Notes under the pieces: generated by a model | What the model saw: only the letters and a program-made list of their open reading frames with translations | Databases searched by the model: none | Told to the model about the DNA's origin: nothing | Position numbers and translations under genes: made by a program | Origin: Streptomyces pristinaespiralis | Lineage (GTDB): Bacteria > Actinomycetota > Actinomycetes > Streptomycetales > Streptomycetaceae | Assembly: GCF_001278075.1 (NCBI RefSeq) | Contig: NZ_CP011340.1 | Span: 2,976,001 to 3,040,000 of the forward strand | Direction: 5' to 3' | Length of the DNA stretch: 64,000 nt | Part shown: positions 51,445-59,735 of the stretch, in pieces | Numbering within the stretch: position 1 is the first letter of the stretch | How the letters are laid out: every line of letters begins with the position of its first letter

Positions 51445-51525
51445 TCATAAGGCCGACGTGTTCTTCCTTTGAACTACCGCACCGTGTGAGAGGTGCAGGC
51501 TGGATTCGAACCCGCATCCGCCGGC
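51445..51525 (-). tRNA. Circularly permuted tRNA-like gene, unit 2 (anticodon UAU)
   Basis: Read on the minus strand, the 3' half (51525-51491) comes first: GCCGG, variable loop CGGAT, T stem GCGGG, T loop TTCGAAT, CCAGC, acceptor CTGCACC and discriminator T. A 7-nt spacer CTCACAC follows. The 5' half (51483-51445) is acceptor GGTGCGG, TA, D arm GTTC-AAAGGAA-GAAC, ACG, TCGGC, then loop CTTATGA. The acceptor strands pair over 7 bp (one G-U) and the anticodon stem over 5 bp (one G-U). U33 and G37 are canonical and the anticodon is UAU. One T-stem mismatch and a 3-nt D-to-anticodon linker are atypical. Flanks GGGTACGGA (51539-51531) and TCCGTACTC (51440-51432) pair over 9 bp. No CCA is encoded. 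Confidence 0.7.
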
Positions 51526-51588
51526 GTTCGTCCGTACCCGGTCGATCTGGCGATCGGTGGCGATGCTGAAGCTGGAGCGAGAGTCTGA

Positions 51589-51672
51589 GTTTGATCACGG
51601 CTGCCTCTGCCAAGTTGGGCCACCCCGGCGCGTAGTGCCGGGGGAAGGACTCGAACCTTCACTGTCACCGTG
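51589..51672 (-). tRNA. Circularly permuted tRNA-like gene, unit 1 (anticodon CAA)
   Basis: On the minus strand the 3' half (51672-51636) is CACGG, a 7-nt variable loop, T stem GAAGG, T loop TTCGAGT, CCTTC, acceptor CCCCGGC and discriminator A. A 6-nt spacer CTACGC follows. The 5' half (51629-51589) is acceptor GCCGGGG, TG, a D arm with GCC/GGC pairs and GG in the loop, CCGTG, then loop ATCAAAC. Acceptor (7 bp) and anticodon stem (5 bp) are fully Watson-Crick. U33 and A37 are present, and the anticodon is CAA. A tRNA-Leu would need a long variable arm, so charging identity is uncertain. Flanks GCTGAA/TTCAGC and CTGAG/CTCAG are complementary. Alternative: two fragments of one degraded tRNA gene. 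Confidence 0.75.
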
Positions 51673-51750
51673 TCGTCAGGCTGAACCTCAGTTTCAGCTT
51701 GCGCCCATCGCGCGAGCCGGTCCTCATTTCCGGCCCGCGCCTGTTGCGCA

Positions 51751-51807
51751 CCCCCGCGCTCTCACGCGGGGGCGATCGTGGGGCCGACGCCTCGGAGGCG
51801 CCGGCCG
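51751..51807 (-). terminator. Two hairpins between the unknown gene and the tRNA-like units
   Basis: GGCCGACGCCTC / GAGGCGCCGGCC (about 51782-51807, one mismatch) and CCCCCGCG / CGCGGGGG (51751-51772, loop CTCTCA) start just after the stop of the upstream gene. They may terminate it or separate it from the tRNA-like RNAs. Confidence 0.6.
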
Positions 51808-51814
51808 GTGTGCG

Positions 51815-52546
51815 TCAGCCGAAGAGGTAGCCGAACACCGCGTCGCCGACCCGCTGGTCGGTGACTTCGGCGCTGTTGGCCTCCTCGCGGGCGAACTTGA
51901 CCGCGTTCTGGAGCTTCTCGACACGTTCCAGGAGCTCGTTCACCCGCCGCGCGGGGAGGGCTCCGGAGAACTTGACCGTGGTCCAGTACCCGATCGGCAC
52001 GTCCTCGTAGTACACCTCGACCTGTGCCGGGTGCTTGTCCGTCGCCTCGGCCTTGACGTGGTTCCGCGGAACCTTCTTCGTCCGGATCGTGCGTACGGGG
52101 TCCGTCTTCCACCAGTCCGTCGACGGGTCGAGCGACCAGGACTCGGCAGCGTCCAGCACGGGAAGCTTCTTCACGAAGGTGTGCAGGTCGACGAGCTGCT
52201 TCTCCAGGAAGAGCAGGTAACTGACCGGAGCGTCCGGGACGATCGTCCGCCCGTCGACGACGACGTCCGCGCGGGCCGAGCAGTTGGCCCGGTCCTTGGT
52301 GGCGGTCACGTCGAACAGCCGGGTCAGCGACGCCGACATCTCGCGGAGCACGTCCTCGGCCTTGACCTGGACCCTGGTGGACTCGGGCGGCAGTTGCTCG
52401 CCCTCCTCGTCCTTGGGCTGGTAGGTACGCGAGATTCCGGCCAGCAGTGCGACCTTCTGCACCCGCTGGTGAGCCGTGGTGATGTCCTGGAACGACTTGC
52501 TCTTGACACCCTTTTCCACGGCGATGATCTGATTGAGCTTCGCCAC
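51815..52546 (-). CDS. Conserved protein of unknown function upstream of the permuted tRNA-like genes
   Basis: 243 residues from GTG 52546, preceded by GGGGGAG. It reads VAKLNQIIAVEKGVKSKS at the start, is rich in charged alpha/beta segments, has no transmembrane helix, and ends with AEVTDQRVGDAVFGYLFG. From memory it belongs to a uncharacterised family (DUF7873 type), but I cannot verify this. It contains Arg/Lys-rich stretches (TIRTKKVPRNHVKAEATDKH) compatible with nucleic-acid binding. It lies 117 nt upstream of the first tRNA-like unit on the same strand, so a functional link to processing or use of these RNAs is possible. Confidence 0.75.
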   Translation of the reverse strand: MAKLNQIIAVEKGVKSKSFQDITTAHQRVQKVALLAGISRTYQPKDEEGEQLPPESTRVQVKAEDVLREMSASLTRLFDVTATKDRANCSARADVVVDGRTIVPDAPVSYLLFLEKQLVDLHTFVKKLPVLDAAESWSLDPSTDWWKTDPVRTIRTKKVPRNHVKAEATDKHPAQVEVYYEDVPIGYWTTVKFSGALPARRVNELLERVEKLQNAVKFAREEANSAEVTDQRVGDAVFGYLFG

Positions 52547-52754
52547 TTCTCCCCCTTCGAACAGCAGCGAACGTACCGGAGGAAGTGGTGCGCGGTCCCC
52601 TGAATTTCGGCGACGCCGCCGGGCCGGTGGCGGTTCGTTGTCCCGGACGCCGCTGGACGCCGCTGGTCGCCGCCGCCCGGTCGACCGTCGAGAGGGCGCC
52701 GGGTCGCCTCGCCGTGGGGAGCCGACTGCCGCCGAATAAGGCCCCGGGACACGT

Positions 52755-52788
52755 GAGCCCTGCCGGGCAGCAGTGCCCGGCAGGGCTC
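52755..52788 (-). terminator. 15-bp hairpin downstream of the MFS gene
   Basis: Perfect GAGCCCTGCCGGGCA / TGCCCGGCAGGGCTC stem with a GCAG loop, about 35 nt after the transporter stop. Confidence 0.85.
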
Positions 52789-52821
52789 TCGACCGGTCCG
52801 GCGGCCGGCCGGGGGGGAAGT

Positions 52822-54282
52822 TCAGGCCCGGGCCGCCGCCTCCGAAGGCGTCCCGGTCGCCGGGGCCGCGGCCCCCTGCGGGCCGGCCGCCGCCCGTCCC
52901 GTCGGGATCAGGAACGCGACCACCGCCGCGGCCACACCCACGCCGCAGCCGATCAGCATCGCGGCGCGGAAGCCGTCCTCCGACGGCAGGGCGAAGCCGC
53001 CGAAGTCCGTGGTCATCTGGGCCAGGACCACGCCGATCACCGCTGCCGACACCGAGCTGCCGATCGAGCGCATAAGGGTGTTGAAGCTGTTCGCGGAGGC
53101 GGTCTCCGACTGGGGCACCGCGCCCATGATGAGGGCCGGCATCGCGCCGTACGCGAAGCCGATGCCCGTGCTGCCGACGATGGTCACGACCAGCAGGCCC
53201 CAGGTGGAGCCGAGGAGCGGCAGGGAGACGCCGTAGCCGAGGGCGATGATCAGGCTGCCCACCGCGAGGGTGGTCTTCGGGCCGTACGCGGCCGACAGCT
53301 TCGCGCCGAGCGGCGACACGATCATCATCATCAGGCCCGCCGGCGCCATCCACAGACCCATCGCCAGCATCGACTGGCCCAGGCCGTAGCCGGTGGCCTC
53401 GGGCAGCTGCAGCAGCTGAGGCACCACCAGCGACTGGGCGTACATGGCGAATCCGACGAGGATGGAGGCCGCGTTCGTCATCAGGATCTGCGGTCGGACG
53501 GTCACGCGCAGGTCGACCAGGGGCTCGCTGCTGCGCAGCTCCCAGCGGCCCCAGACGAGCAGGATCACGACCGTCGCGGCGAACAGCCCGAGCGTGGTGC
53601 CGCTCGACCAGCCCCAGTCGGCACCCTTGGAGACGGCGAGGAGCAGGCAGACCAGTGCGCTGCCGAGGCCGATCGCGCCGAGCAGGTCGAAGCCGCCGGG
53701 GGCGGCGTTCGTACGGTCCGCCGGTACGAGGAACCGGATGAGGCCGGCGATCAGCAGGCTCAGCGCGGCGACGACCCAGAAGAGCACCCGCCAGCTGACG
53801 TTCTCGGCGATCGCGGCGGAGAACGGCAGGCCCAGGGCGCCTCCCACGCCCATGGACGCGCTCATGACGGCGATGGCGGAGCCGAGCCGGGCCGGCGGCA
53901 CCACGTCGCGCAGGAGGCTGATCCCGAGGGGGACCACTCCCATGCCCATGCCCTGCAGTCCGCGTCCGACGATCATCGGGACCACGGAGGACGAGAGCGC
54001 GCAGATCACGGAGCCCGCGATCAGGGGGACCGTGGAGACCAGAAGCATGCGTCGCTTGCCGTACATGTCGCCGAGCCGGCCGGCGACGGGGGTGGCGACC
54101 GCCGCCGCGAGCAGCGTGGCCGTGATCACCCAGGAGGCGTTCGAGGCGCTGGTGCCGAGGATGGTCGGCAGTTCGCCGATCAGCGGGACCACGAGGGTCT
54201 GCGTGATCGCGGCCACGATGCCCGCCAGGGCGAGGATGCCGACGACGCCGCTCACGCGGGTGTCGGCCTGGGAACGGTCCAC
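52822..54282 (-). CDS. MFS drug-efflux transporter (14-TM DHA2 type)
   Basis: 486 residues from GTG 54282, with AGGGAG 5-6 nt upstream. About 14 hydrophobic segments; the motif A-like loop GRLGDMYGKRRML after TM2 and the motif C-like GLQGMGMG segment are present. By family it exports drugs or toxic compounds by proton antiport. Divergent MarR gene and shared operator sites suggest ligand-induced expression. Confidence 0.93.
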   Translation of the reverse strand: MDRSQADTRVSGVVGILALAGIVAAITQTLVVPLIGELPTILGTSASNASWVITATLLAAAVATPVAGRLGDMYGKRRMLLVSTVPLIAGSVICALSSSVVPMIVGRGLQGMGMGVVPLGISLLRDVVPPARLGSAIAVMSASMGVGGALGLPFSAAIAENVSWRVLFWVVAALSLLIAGLIRFLVPADRTNAAPGGFDLLGAIGLGSALVCLLLAVSKGADWGWSSGTTLGLFAATVVILLVWGRWELRSSEPLVDLRVTVRPQILMTNAASILVGFAMYAQSLVVPQLLQLPEATGYGLGQSMLAMGLWMAPAGLMMMIVSPLGAKLSAAYGPKTTLAVGSLIIALGYGVSLPLLGSTWGLLVVTIVGSTGIGFAYGAMPALIMGAVPQSETASANSFNTLMRSIGSSVSAAVIGVVLAQMTTDFGGFALPSEDGFRAAMLIGCGVGVAAAVVAFLIPTGRAAAGPQGAAAPATGTPSEAAARA

Positions 54283-54346
54283 GGGTTCTCCCTGTCGGTC
54301 GTCCCGGATCGTTCTGACCGGGCACGGGAATGCATGACACACACGA

Positions 54347-54395
54347 TGTGCATCATGCACACGAGATGCATCATACACATGATGCGTGGTATACC
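54347..54395. promoter_or_regulatory. MarR operator cluster between mfs and marR
   Basis: Two inverted repeats: TGTGCA-TCA-TGCACA (54347-54361), and ATGCATCAT-ACAC-ATGATGCGT (54366-54387, one mismatch). TATACC (54390-54395) may be the marR -10. Likely binding sites for the MarR repressor controlling both genes. Confidence 0.7.
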
Positions 54396-54452
54396 TGCTG
54401 CATGGCGGCCTCCACGGGACCGGGGGCGAGCCGGGAGCCGAAGGAACCTCGC

Positions 54453-54908
54453 ATGGACAAGCCCGTTGACCTGATCGAGTTCGAGACCATGCTGCTCGGG
54501 CGGTACGTGCACCTGCTGGCGCCCCGCGACCGGCGGGAGGGCGAGCGGCTCGACCGCAGCGCGTACATCCTGCTCAGCCGCATCGAGGCCGAGGGCCCGA
54601 TGAGCATCGGCCAGCTCAGCGCCGCCTTCGGTCTCGACGCGTCGACCCTCAACCGGCAGACCGCCGCCATGCTGCGCGCCGGCGTGGTCGAGCGCATGCC
54701 CGACCCCGAGGGCGGCATCGCCCGCAAGTTCGCCATCACCGCCGAAGGGCGGCGGCGGCTGGACGCCGACCGTGCCAGGAACATCAGTGGCCTGCGGAAG
54801 GTCATGGCCGAGTGGACGGCCGACGAGATCGCCGACTTCGCCGGCCACCTCAGCCGGTTCAACCGCGACATCGAGCGGCTCGACGGCCGGCCGTGGCCCC
54901 GCGACTGA
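54453..54908 (+). CDS. MarR-family transcriptional regulator
   Basis: 151 residues from ATG 54453 (MDKPVDLIEFET), chosen because AAGGA lies 8 nt upstream; frames extended upstream run into the operator. Winged helix: SIGQLSAAFGLDASTLNRQTAAML recognition region and the wing DPEGGIARKFAITAEGRR. It probably represses itself and the divergent pump. Trailing sequence to 55176 has no gene, only a TGATCCGT triplication near 55010. Confidence 0.94.
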   Translation: MDKPVDLIEFETMLLGRYVHLLAPRDRREGERLDRSAYILLSRIEAEGPMSIGQLSAAFGLDASTLNRQTAAMLRAGVVERMPDPEGGIARKFAITAEGRRRLDADRARNISGLRKVMAEWTADEIADFAGHLSRFNRDIERLDGRPWPRD

Positions 54909-55176
54909 CCCTCGGAGCGGACGAGGCGGTCACCGGGCCGGCCACGGGCACCCTCGCGCCCCCATGGAGGCGTTCGCCCGCGCGCCTCCTCCGGCGCCGG
55001 ATGCCGCTGATCCGTTGATCCGTTGATCCCGTGTGACAGGAGTTTCACGGCCGCGTCCCGGTTGCGTACTGCCCGGCCACCGGCCGGAAATCGACGGCTA
55101 GCCTGACCGCGCTCGAGACGCCCGACAGGGGCGTCGGAAACATCCGGGCGCAACGCGACGGGGACGGGGAAGCGAC

Positions 55177-56415
55177 ATGGGCAGGCGTCACGGGAACGCG
55201 ATGTCACGCAGGCAGGCGCTCAGGCTGGCCGGTACGGGACTCGGGCTGGCGGTGCTGGGGGCGGGGTCATGGGGCTGCTCGCCCGAGGAGGAGGTCGGCG
55301 GCCCGGGCGGCGGCGGTACGGCAACTCCGGCCGGGGACAAGGGCGGTGACACCTTCACCACCCCGCCGCCCGGAACCGCGCCGAAGCCGTTGTGGCAGCA
55401 GGCCACCGTCAACGACGACCTCGCCGGGATCCACTCCCTCGCGGTGTTCGGGGACACGGTCGTGGTGTCCGGCGACCCGCTCGTGGGGCGTGACATCGTC
55501 AGCGGCAAGGAGAAGTGGTCCCGGCCGGGCGTCACCGTCCCCGGCGCGAAGCTCATCAACGGCGGCGGGACGCTGTACCTCGCCAGCGCCGAGTACGACG
55601 GCGACGTGGTGGGCCTCGATCCGGCCACGGGCAAGGAGACCTGGCGCAGCCGCCTGGGCAAGGAGTACGAGCAGCCGCGCCCGATCGCCGCCGACGACCG
55701 GCACGTCTACGTCCTCGCCGGCGTCCTCGAGGAGGACTTCTCGACCCCCACCAACGTGATCGCCGCGATCGACACCGCCTCCGGCAGGATCGCCTGGCGT
55801 GAGCAGCGCGACAAGGGGACCGACGAGTACGGCATCATCGCCGCGGTCGTCGGCGAGCGCCTCGCGTACACCGACTACCGGGAGAACGTGACCGTCCGCG
55901 ACACGACGACGGGCCGGCAGCTCTGGACGAAGAAGATCGGCAGGTCCAACCACCGCCGCTTCGCCGTGCACGAGGACCTGATGATCGTGGCGGACGGGCA
56001 GCGGCTGCGGGCGTTCGCACTGTCGGCGGGCACGGAGCGATGGTCGCTGGCGACCGAGGAGTTCAGCGCGTTCAACGATCCGCAGGTCCTGGACGGAGTG
56101 CTCTACGCCTCCGACAGCGTGCGCGGCATGTGGGCCGTGGACCCCGGTACGGGAAAGACCGTCTGGCACAACGAGGACCTGCTCGAGACGGCGGCGGAGG
56201 CGTGGCAGTTCGCCAAGGTGGACGGCACGCTGTACGGCGCGACCGAGCACGACAAGGACGGCGGCGTGCACGCCTTCGACGCGGCGACCGGGAAGCTGCG
56301 CTGGACGTACAACGACGGGGCCGGCGCCATCCAGCAGTGGTACGTGGCGGGCGGCGCGGGCAAGCGGCTGGCCGTGATGCACGAGAAGCGGCTGTACGCA
56401 CTGCCGGCGGTCTGA
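55177..56415 (+). CDS. Tat-exported lipoprotein with PQQ-type beta-propeller repeats
   Basis: 412 residues. The N-terminus has SRRQALRL (twin Arg 11-12), a hydrophobic core and lipobox GSWGC (Cys34). A Gly-rich linker follows, then repeated blades: LASAEYDGDVVGLDPATGKETWRS, DTASGRIAWREQ, DTTTGRQLWTKK, AVDPGTGKTVWHN, FDAATGKLRWTYN, a PQQ-like propeller without catalytic features. It is anchored at the outer membrane face of the cytoplasmic membrane, probably as a scaffold or assembly factor. Confidence 0.9.
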   Translation: MGRRHGNAMSRRQALRLAGTGLGLAVLGAGSWGCSPEEEVGGPGGGGTATPAGDKGGDTFTTPPPGTAPKPLWQQATVNDDLAGIHSLAVFGDTVVVSGDPLVGRDIVSGKEKWSRPGVTVPGAKLINGGGTLYLASAEYDGDVVGLDPATGKETWRSRLGKEYEQPRPIAADDRHVYVLAGVLEEDFSTPTNVIAAIDTASGRIAWREQRDKGTDEYGIIAAVVGERLAYTDYRENVTVRDTTTGRQLWTKKIGRSNHRRFAVHEDLMIVADGQRLRAFALSAGTERWSLATEEFSAFNDPQVLDGVLYASDSVRGMWAVDPGTGKTVWHNEDLLETAAEAWQFAKVDGTLYGATEHDKDGGVHAFDAATGKLRWTYNDGAGAIQQWYVAGGAGKRLAVMHEKRLYALPAV

Positions 56416-56535
56416 ACGGGCGCCCGCGGCTCGGGGAGGGTGTGACGGGGCGCCGGGCCGGTCCTGCGCGGCCCTGGCCGGGGAGCCGGCCGGATAGGCG
56501 CGGTCTTCGTCGGGGAGCCGACCGGCCCTGCGCCG

Positions 56536-56885
56536 CCCTCCCCGGGGGCGGGCGGCGTGAAGCCCGGCCGGTCCTGCGCGGCCCTCGCCGGGAGCCGGCA
56601 GGAGCCGGATGGTCAGCGGCAGCGGCGGCAGTCGCCTTCGGCTACGCGAGCCGCGCGTTTGGAGGCGGAGCGCGACCGGTCTCCCCCGGTCCTCGGAGCC
56701 CCGGGAGCGGCAGAAGCCCGGCCGCCCTCCCCCGGGGCGGGCGGCGTGAAGCCCGGCCGGCCTCCACGGCCCTCGTCGGGAGCCGGCAGGAACCGGATGG
56801 TCAGCGGCAACGGCGGCAGCCGCCTCCGGCTACGCGAGCCGCGCGTTCGGCGGCGGGAGCGCGACCGGTCTCCCCCGGTCCTGGC
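56536..56885. repeat. Direct duplication of about 160 bp, period 189 bp
   Basis: 56536-56696 and 56725-56885 share GAAGCCCGGCCGG (56559, 56748), GGATGGTCAGCGGCA and GCGACCGGTCTCCCCCGG. They diverge at scattered positions. No frame carries family-like protein sequence, and the rest of 56416-57159 is Pro/Gly/Arg-rich GC sequence without a gene. Confidence 0.8.
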
Positions 56886-57159
56886 AGGGGCAGCGGGTGC
56901 GGCAGAAGCCCGGCGCCCTCGCCGGGAGCCTGCGGCAGTCGGCTCGTCAGCGCGGCAGCCGCCGCGATCCGGGAACACGGCAACGGGTCTCCCCCGGTCC
57001 TCGCCGGTGGCGGCGCAAGCGGCGGGAGCCGGCGGCACCAGGCACGTCGCCCCGAGAGCGGCGGGAGCCGGCGGCACCAGTCAGGTCGCCCGAGAGCGGC
57101 CGCCGCGGCGTCTCCGCGCGCGGCCGCGCGGCAGGAGCCCGGCGCCGCCGCCTCCCCCG

Positions 57160-57633
57160 TCACCCCAGGAGGTTCCCGAGGGCCGTCGCCAGGGCCTGGC
57201 CGCCCTCCTGGACGGCCGTGCCGGCGACCAGTGCGGGCAGTGCCTGGGCGACGGAGCGCAGCGGTCCCTCGTTCCGGGCGGTCGGATCGTCGAGGTTCGC
57301 GTCGACGACCGACGTCATCGCCCGCAGGGTCTCAGCCATCGGCAGTTCGGCCCGGTGGAGGTCGAGTTCGGCCCGGAACCGGCTCAACAGCTCCCGGACG
57401 TCCTCCACATCGGCCGCCGTGATGTCCCCTGTGGTGGCCGACTGGCTCACGCGCGAGACGTGGTGGCCGGTGACATGCTGGATCGCGCCGTAGTTCGCGC
57501 CGCCCACACTCACCCCCGACGTCGGGGCGGGCCGTGCAGGGGCAGGAGGGTCCACGGCGTCCGGGCCGTGGCCCTCGGGCTCCGCCGCCGGTCCCCGCCT
57601 CCGGCGGCCGAACAGGCCGGGTGCGTCGTTCAT
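57160..57633 (-). CDS. Hypothetical protein, partner of the upstream membrane protein
   Basis: 157 residues. Residues 1-40 are Pro/Arg/Gly-rich. A middle segment (VGGANYGAIQHVTGHHV) and a helical C-terminal half (DVEDVRELLSRFRAELDLHRAELP; QALPALVAGTAVQEGGQALATALGNLLG) follow. The start overlaps the stop of the upstream gene (ATGA), so translation is coupled and the two probably work together. It resembles small proteins found with NTPase effectors, but no family is assigned. Confidence 0.7.
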   Translation of the reverse strand: MNDAPGLFGRRRRGPAAEPEGHGPDAVDPPAPARPAPTSGVSVGGANYGAIQHVTGHHVSRVSQSATTGDITAADVEDVRELLSRFRAELDLHRAELPMAETLRAMTSVVDANLDDPTARNEGPLRSVAQALPALVAGTAVQEGGQALATALGNLLG

Positions 57634-59609
57634 TCGGCATTCCTCCTCGTCGCCCCTCGGCCGGCCCGCGCCCGCGCCGCACCGTCCGTTCCCGCGTGCT
57701 GGCTCGAGCCGGTGACCTGCGCTCCGGCAACGCTCTGGATGGGCGCCAGATTGTCGCCGAACACCTGGATGTTGTTGATGATCACGGAGACCTGCTGGTC
57801 GAAGTTCCCGGAGTCGATGCCGTGGTCCTTGAGGAAGGACGAGACCGCGTCGAAGACACAGGACTCCATCAACACGACCAGCCGGCGCTCGTCGTCGCTC
57901 TGGTGCATGTCGGAGATCGCCGACATCGAGAAGTGCTCCCGCACGCTCACCGGATCCTGCACCCTGCCGTGCGGTTCACGCCGGCGGTACCAGGGGGCCA
58001 GCGCCCCGGTGATCGCGTCGAGGAGCGACTCCCCCAGGTTCGACATCACCACCTGGTACAGCGGGAGCATCTCGCGCAGGACGTTCAGGATCAGCCGGTT
58101 GTGCAGGGGCGCCATGACGTGCGGGCGCAGGGTGAGGCGCAGCCTGCCCGCCTCCAGCGCCACGTTGACGAACATGGTGACGGTCACCTGGCCCTGCCAG
58201 GTCACGCACCGCGCCCGGAGGTAGAGCCGCTCGGGGCGGCCGGAGGGTGCGTACCGGCTGTCGTGGAGGACGGGGTCCGTGTGCTTCGAGCCGCGTGCGC
58301 GGATCAGCCACAACGGGGCCTGGATGCCGACGACCTGGGTGACGGAGAAGCCGGGCAGGGGCTCGGTGAGTCCTTCCGCCTCCTCGATGCGGAGGAGGGC
58401 GGCGCCTATGTGCTCCAGCAGTTCGGCCTCGCCGAACGAGCGCGCGGCCCCCTCGCCGTCGCCGCCGTCGCCGGCGCCCGTCGCCCTCAGGGACGTGGTG
58501 GGGACGGCAGGCGCCCACAGGTCCAGGCCTGCTCCGACGAACCGCTGTTGCGCGTCGTACGGGTGCTCCGGTCTCACCTGCCCCTCGGCCAGCTCCGCGG
58601 CGCGGCGCTGCCTGAGACGTCCGAAGGAAGGAGTCCACAGGGCTTCGCCGCCGGCCGTCCGCCGTGCGCCGCCGGCGGGTGACCCGGCGCCGGCGGGTGA
58701 CCCGGCGTCGGCGAGCAGGCGGTACACGCTGCGGCGCGCGATCAGCCGGTCCGCGAAGTACACCGGCCAGGCGCAGAGCAGCCACACCAGCGGCAGCAGC
58801 AGTGTCCAGGCCCGTCCTTCGTCGTCCAGGACGGACCAGGGCGCGAAGACTCCGACGAGCGGGGGGATCCACAGGAGCAGCCCGGCGCCGCTGGTCCACG
58901 CCGAGCCCGGCCCGTCGTCCTGCCCTTTGCCTGCTCTGCCCGCCGCTTTGCCCGAACCGTTGCCGCCCGCGTCATCGCTTCCGTCACCCGGCTTCTCCCC
59001 CGGCGCTCCGCCCGCTCTGCCGCCGGTGATGACGACACCCAGCAGCGCGGCCGCCGCCCATAAGCCCGCGGCCGTCGGGGCGATCAACGCCACGAGGCCG
59101 GTGACGACCAGCAGCGCCAGGTGCCGCAGCCTTCTGATGCGGCGCGCCCTGAGGCTGTGGGACACCACGGGCAGCAGGTCGAAGCCGAACGACGGGACGG
59201 GCAGCCGCGGCCCGTGGAGCACGTGTCTGACGACCCAGCGGGCGGCGGCCTCGCCCAGCGGCGGGCAGGTGCCCTCGTCGTTCATGAAGACCGTCCGGCG
59301 GCGGCCGCGCCAGGTCCGGCCCGCCCGCTCACGGCGGAGGCGGCGTTCGAGCAGCCGCTTGCCGATCCGGCCGGGCCGTACGTAGAGGGCCGAGCAGAGC
59401 AGCCGCGTCACCAGGTCCGGTGCGCCGGGGTCCGCCGAGGGCCGCTGCCGAAGGCCGGGGGCGGCGTCCGGGCGGGCGTCCACGTCGGCGTCCGGGTCCG
59501 TGAGGGCGCCAGGACCGGGTCCGGCGTTCATCGCGATGCGCATGATCAGCGCGTCGACGTGGTCCTTGCCGGCTCTCTCCCTGACGTTCGCCCACCACTG
59601 ATCCGCCAT
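57630..59609 (-). CDS. Large membrane protein of unknown function
   Basis: 659 residues from ATG 59609 (MADQWWANVRERAGKDH), chosen over an upstream in-frame ATG with no ribosome binding site. Two pairs of transmembrane segments are seen (HLALLVVTGLVALIAPTAAGLWAAA and GLLLWIPPLVGVFAP...LLLPLVWLLCAWPVYF), separated by a Gly/Asp-rich loop. A long soluble C-terminal half includes SVREHFSMSAISDMHQSDDERRL. It is coupled to the small gene downstream. This could be a conflict or signalling component, but nothing confirms it. Confidence 0.75.
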   Translation of the reverse strand: MADQWWANVRERAGKDHVDALIMRIAMNAGPGPGALTDPDADVDARPDAAPGLRQRPSADPGAPDLVTRLLCSALYVRPGRIGKRLLERRLRRERAGRTWRGRRRTVFMNDEGTCPPLGEAAARWVVRHVLHGPRLPVPSFGFDLLPVVSHSLRARRIRRLRHLALLVVTGLVALIAPTAAGLWAAAALLGVVITGGRAGGAPGEKPGDGSDDAGGNGSGKAAGRAGKGQDDGPGSAWTSGAGLLLWIPPLVGVFAPWSVLDDEGRAWTLLLPLVWLLCAWPVYFADRLIARRSVYRLLADAGSPAGAGSPAGGARRTAGGEALWTPSFGRLRQRRAAELAEGQVRPEHPYDAQQRFVGAGLDLWAPAVPTTSLRATGAGDGGDGEGAARSFGEAELLEHIGAALLRIEEAEGLTEPLPGFSVTQVVGIQAPLWLIRARGSKHTDPVLHDSRYAPSGRPERLYLRARCVTWQGQVTVTMFVNVALEAGRLRLTLRPHVMAPLHNRLILNVLREMLPLYQVVMSNLGESLLDAITGALAPWYRRREPHGRVQDPVSVREHFSMSAISDMHQSDDERRLVVLMESCVFDAVSSFLKDHGIDSGNFDQQVSVIINNIQVFGDNLAPIQSVAGAQVTGSSQHAGTDGAARARAGRGATRRNAE

Positions 59610-59735
59610 ACCGGCCCCCCGTGTCGTCCGCCCCATGATGCTCGCAGTACAGGACCGGACAACAGAAGGCATTGCGCTCAACTGGCGTGTTCGGCACGGC
59701 TGTTGCGGCGGACGAAGGTCCGCCGCCGTCGGGCG

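Noticed and set aside
51445..51672. Reading the region as ordinary tRNAs or one tRNA made from unit 1 5' half and unit 2 3' half
   Set aside because: Acceptor strands GCCGGGG and CTGCACC do not pair; only the permuted pairing within each unit closes both acceptor and anticodon stems.
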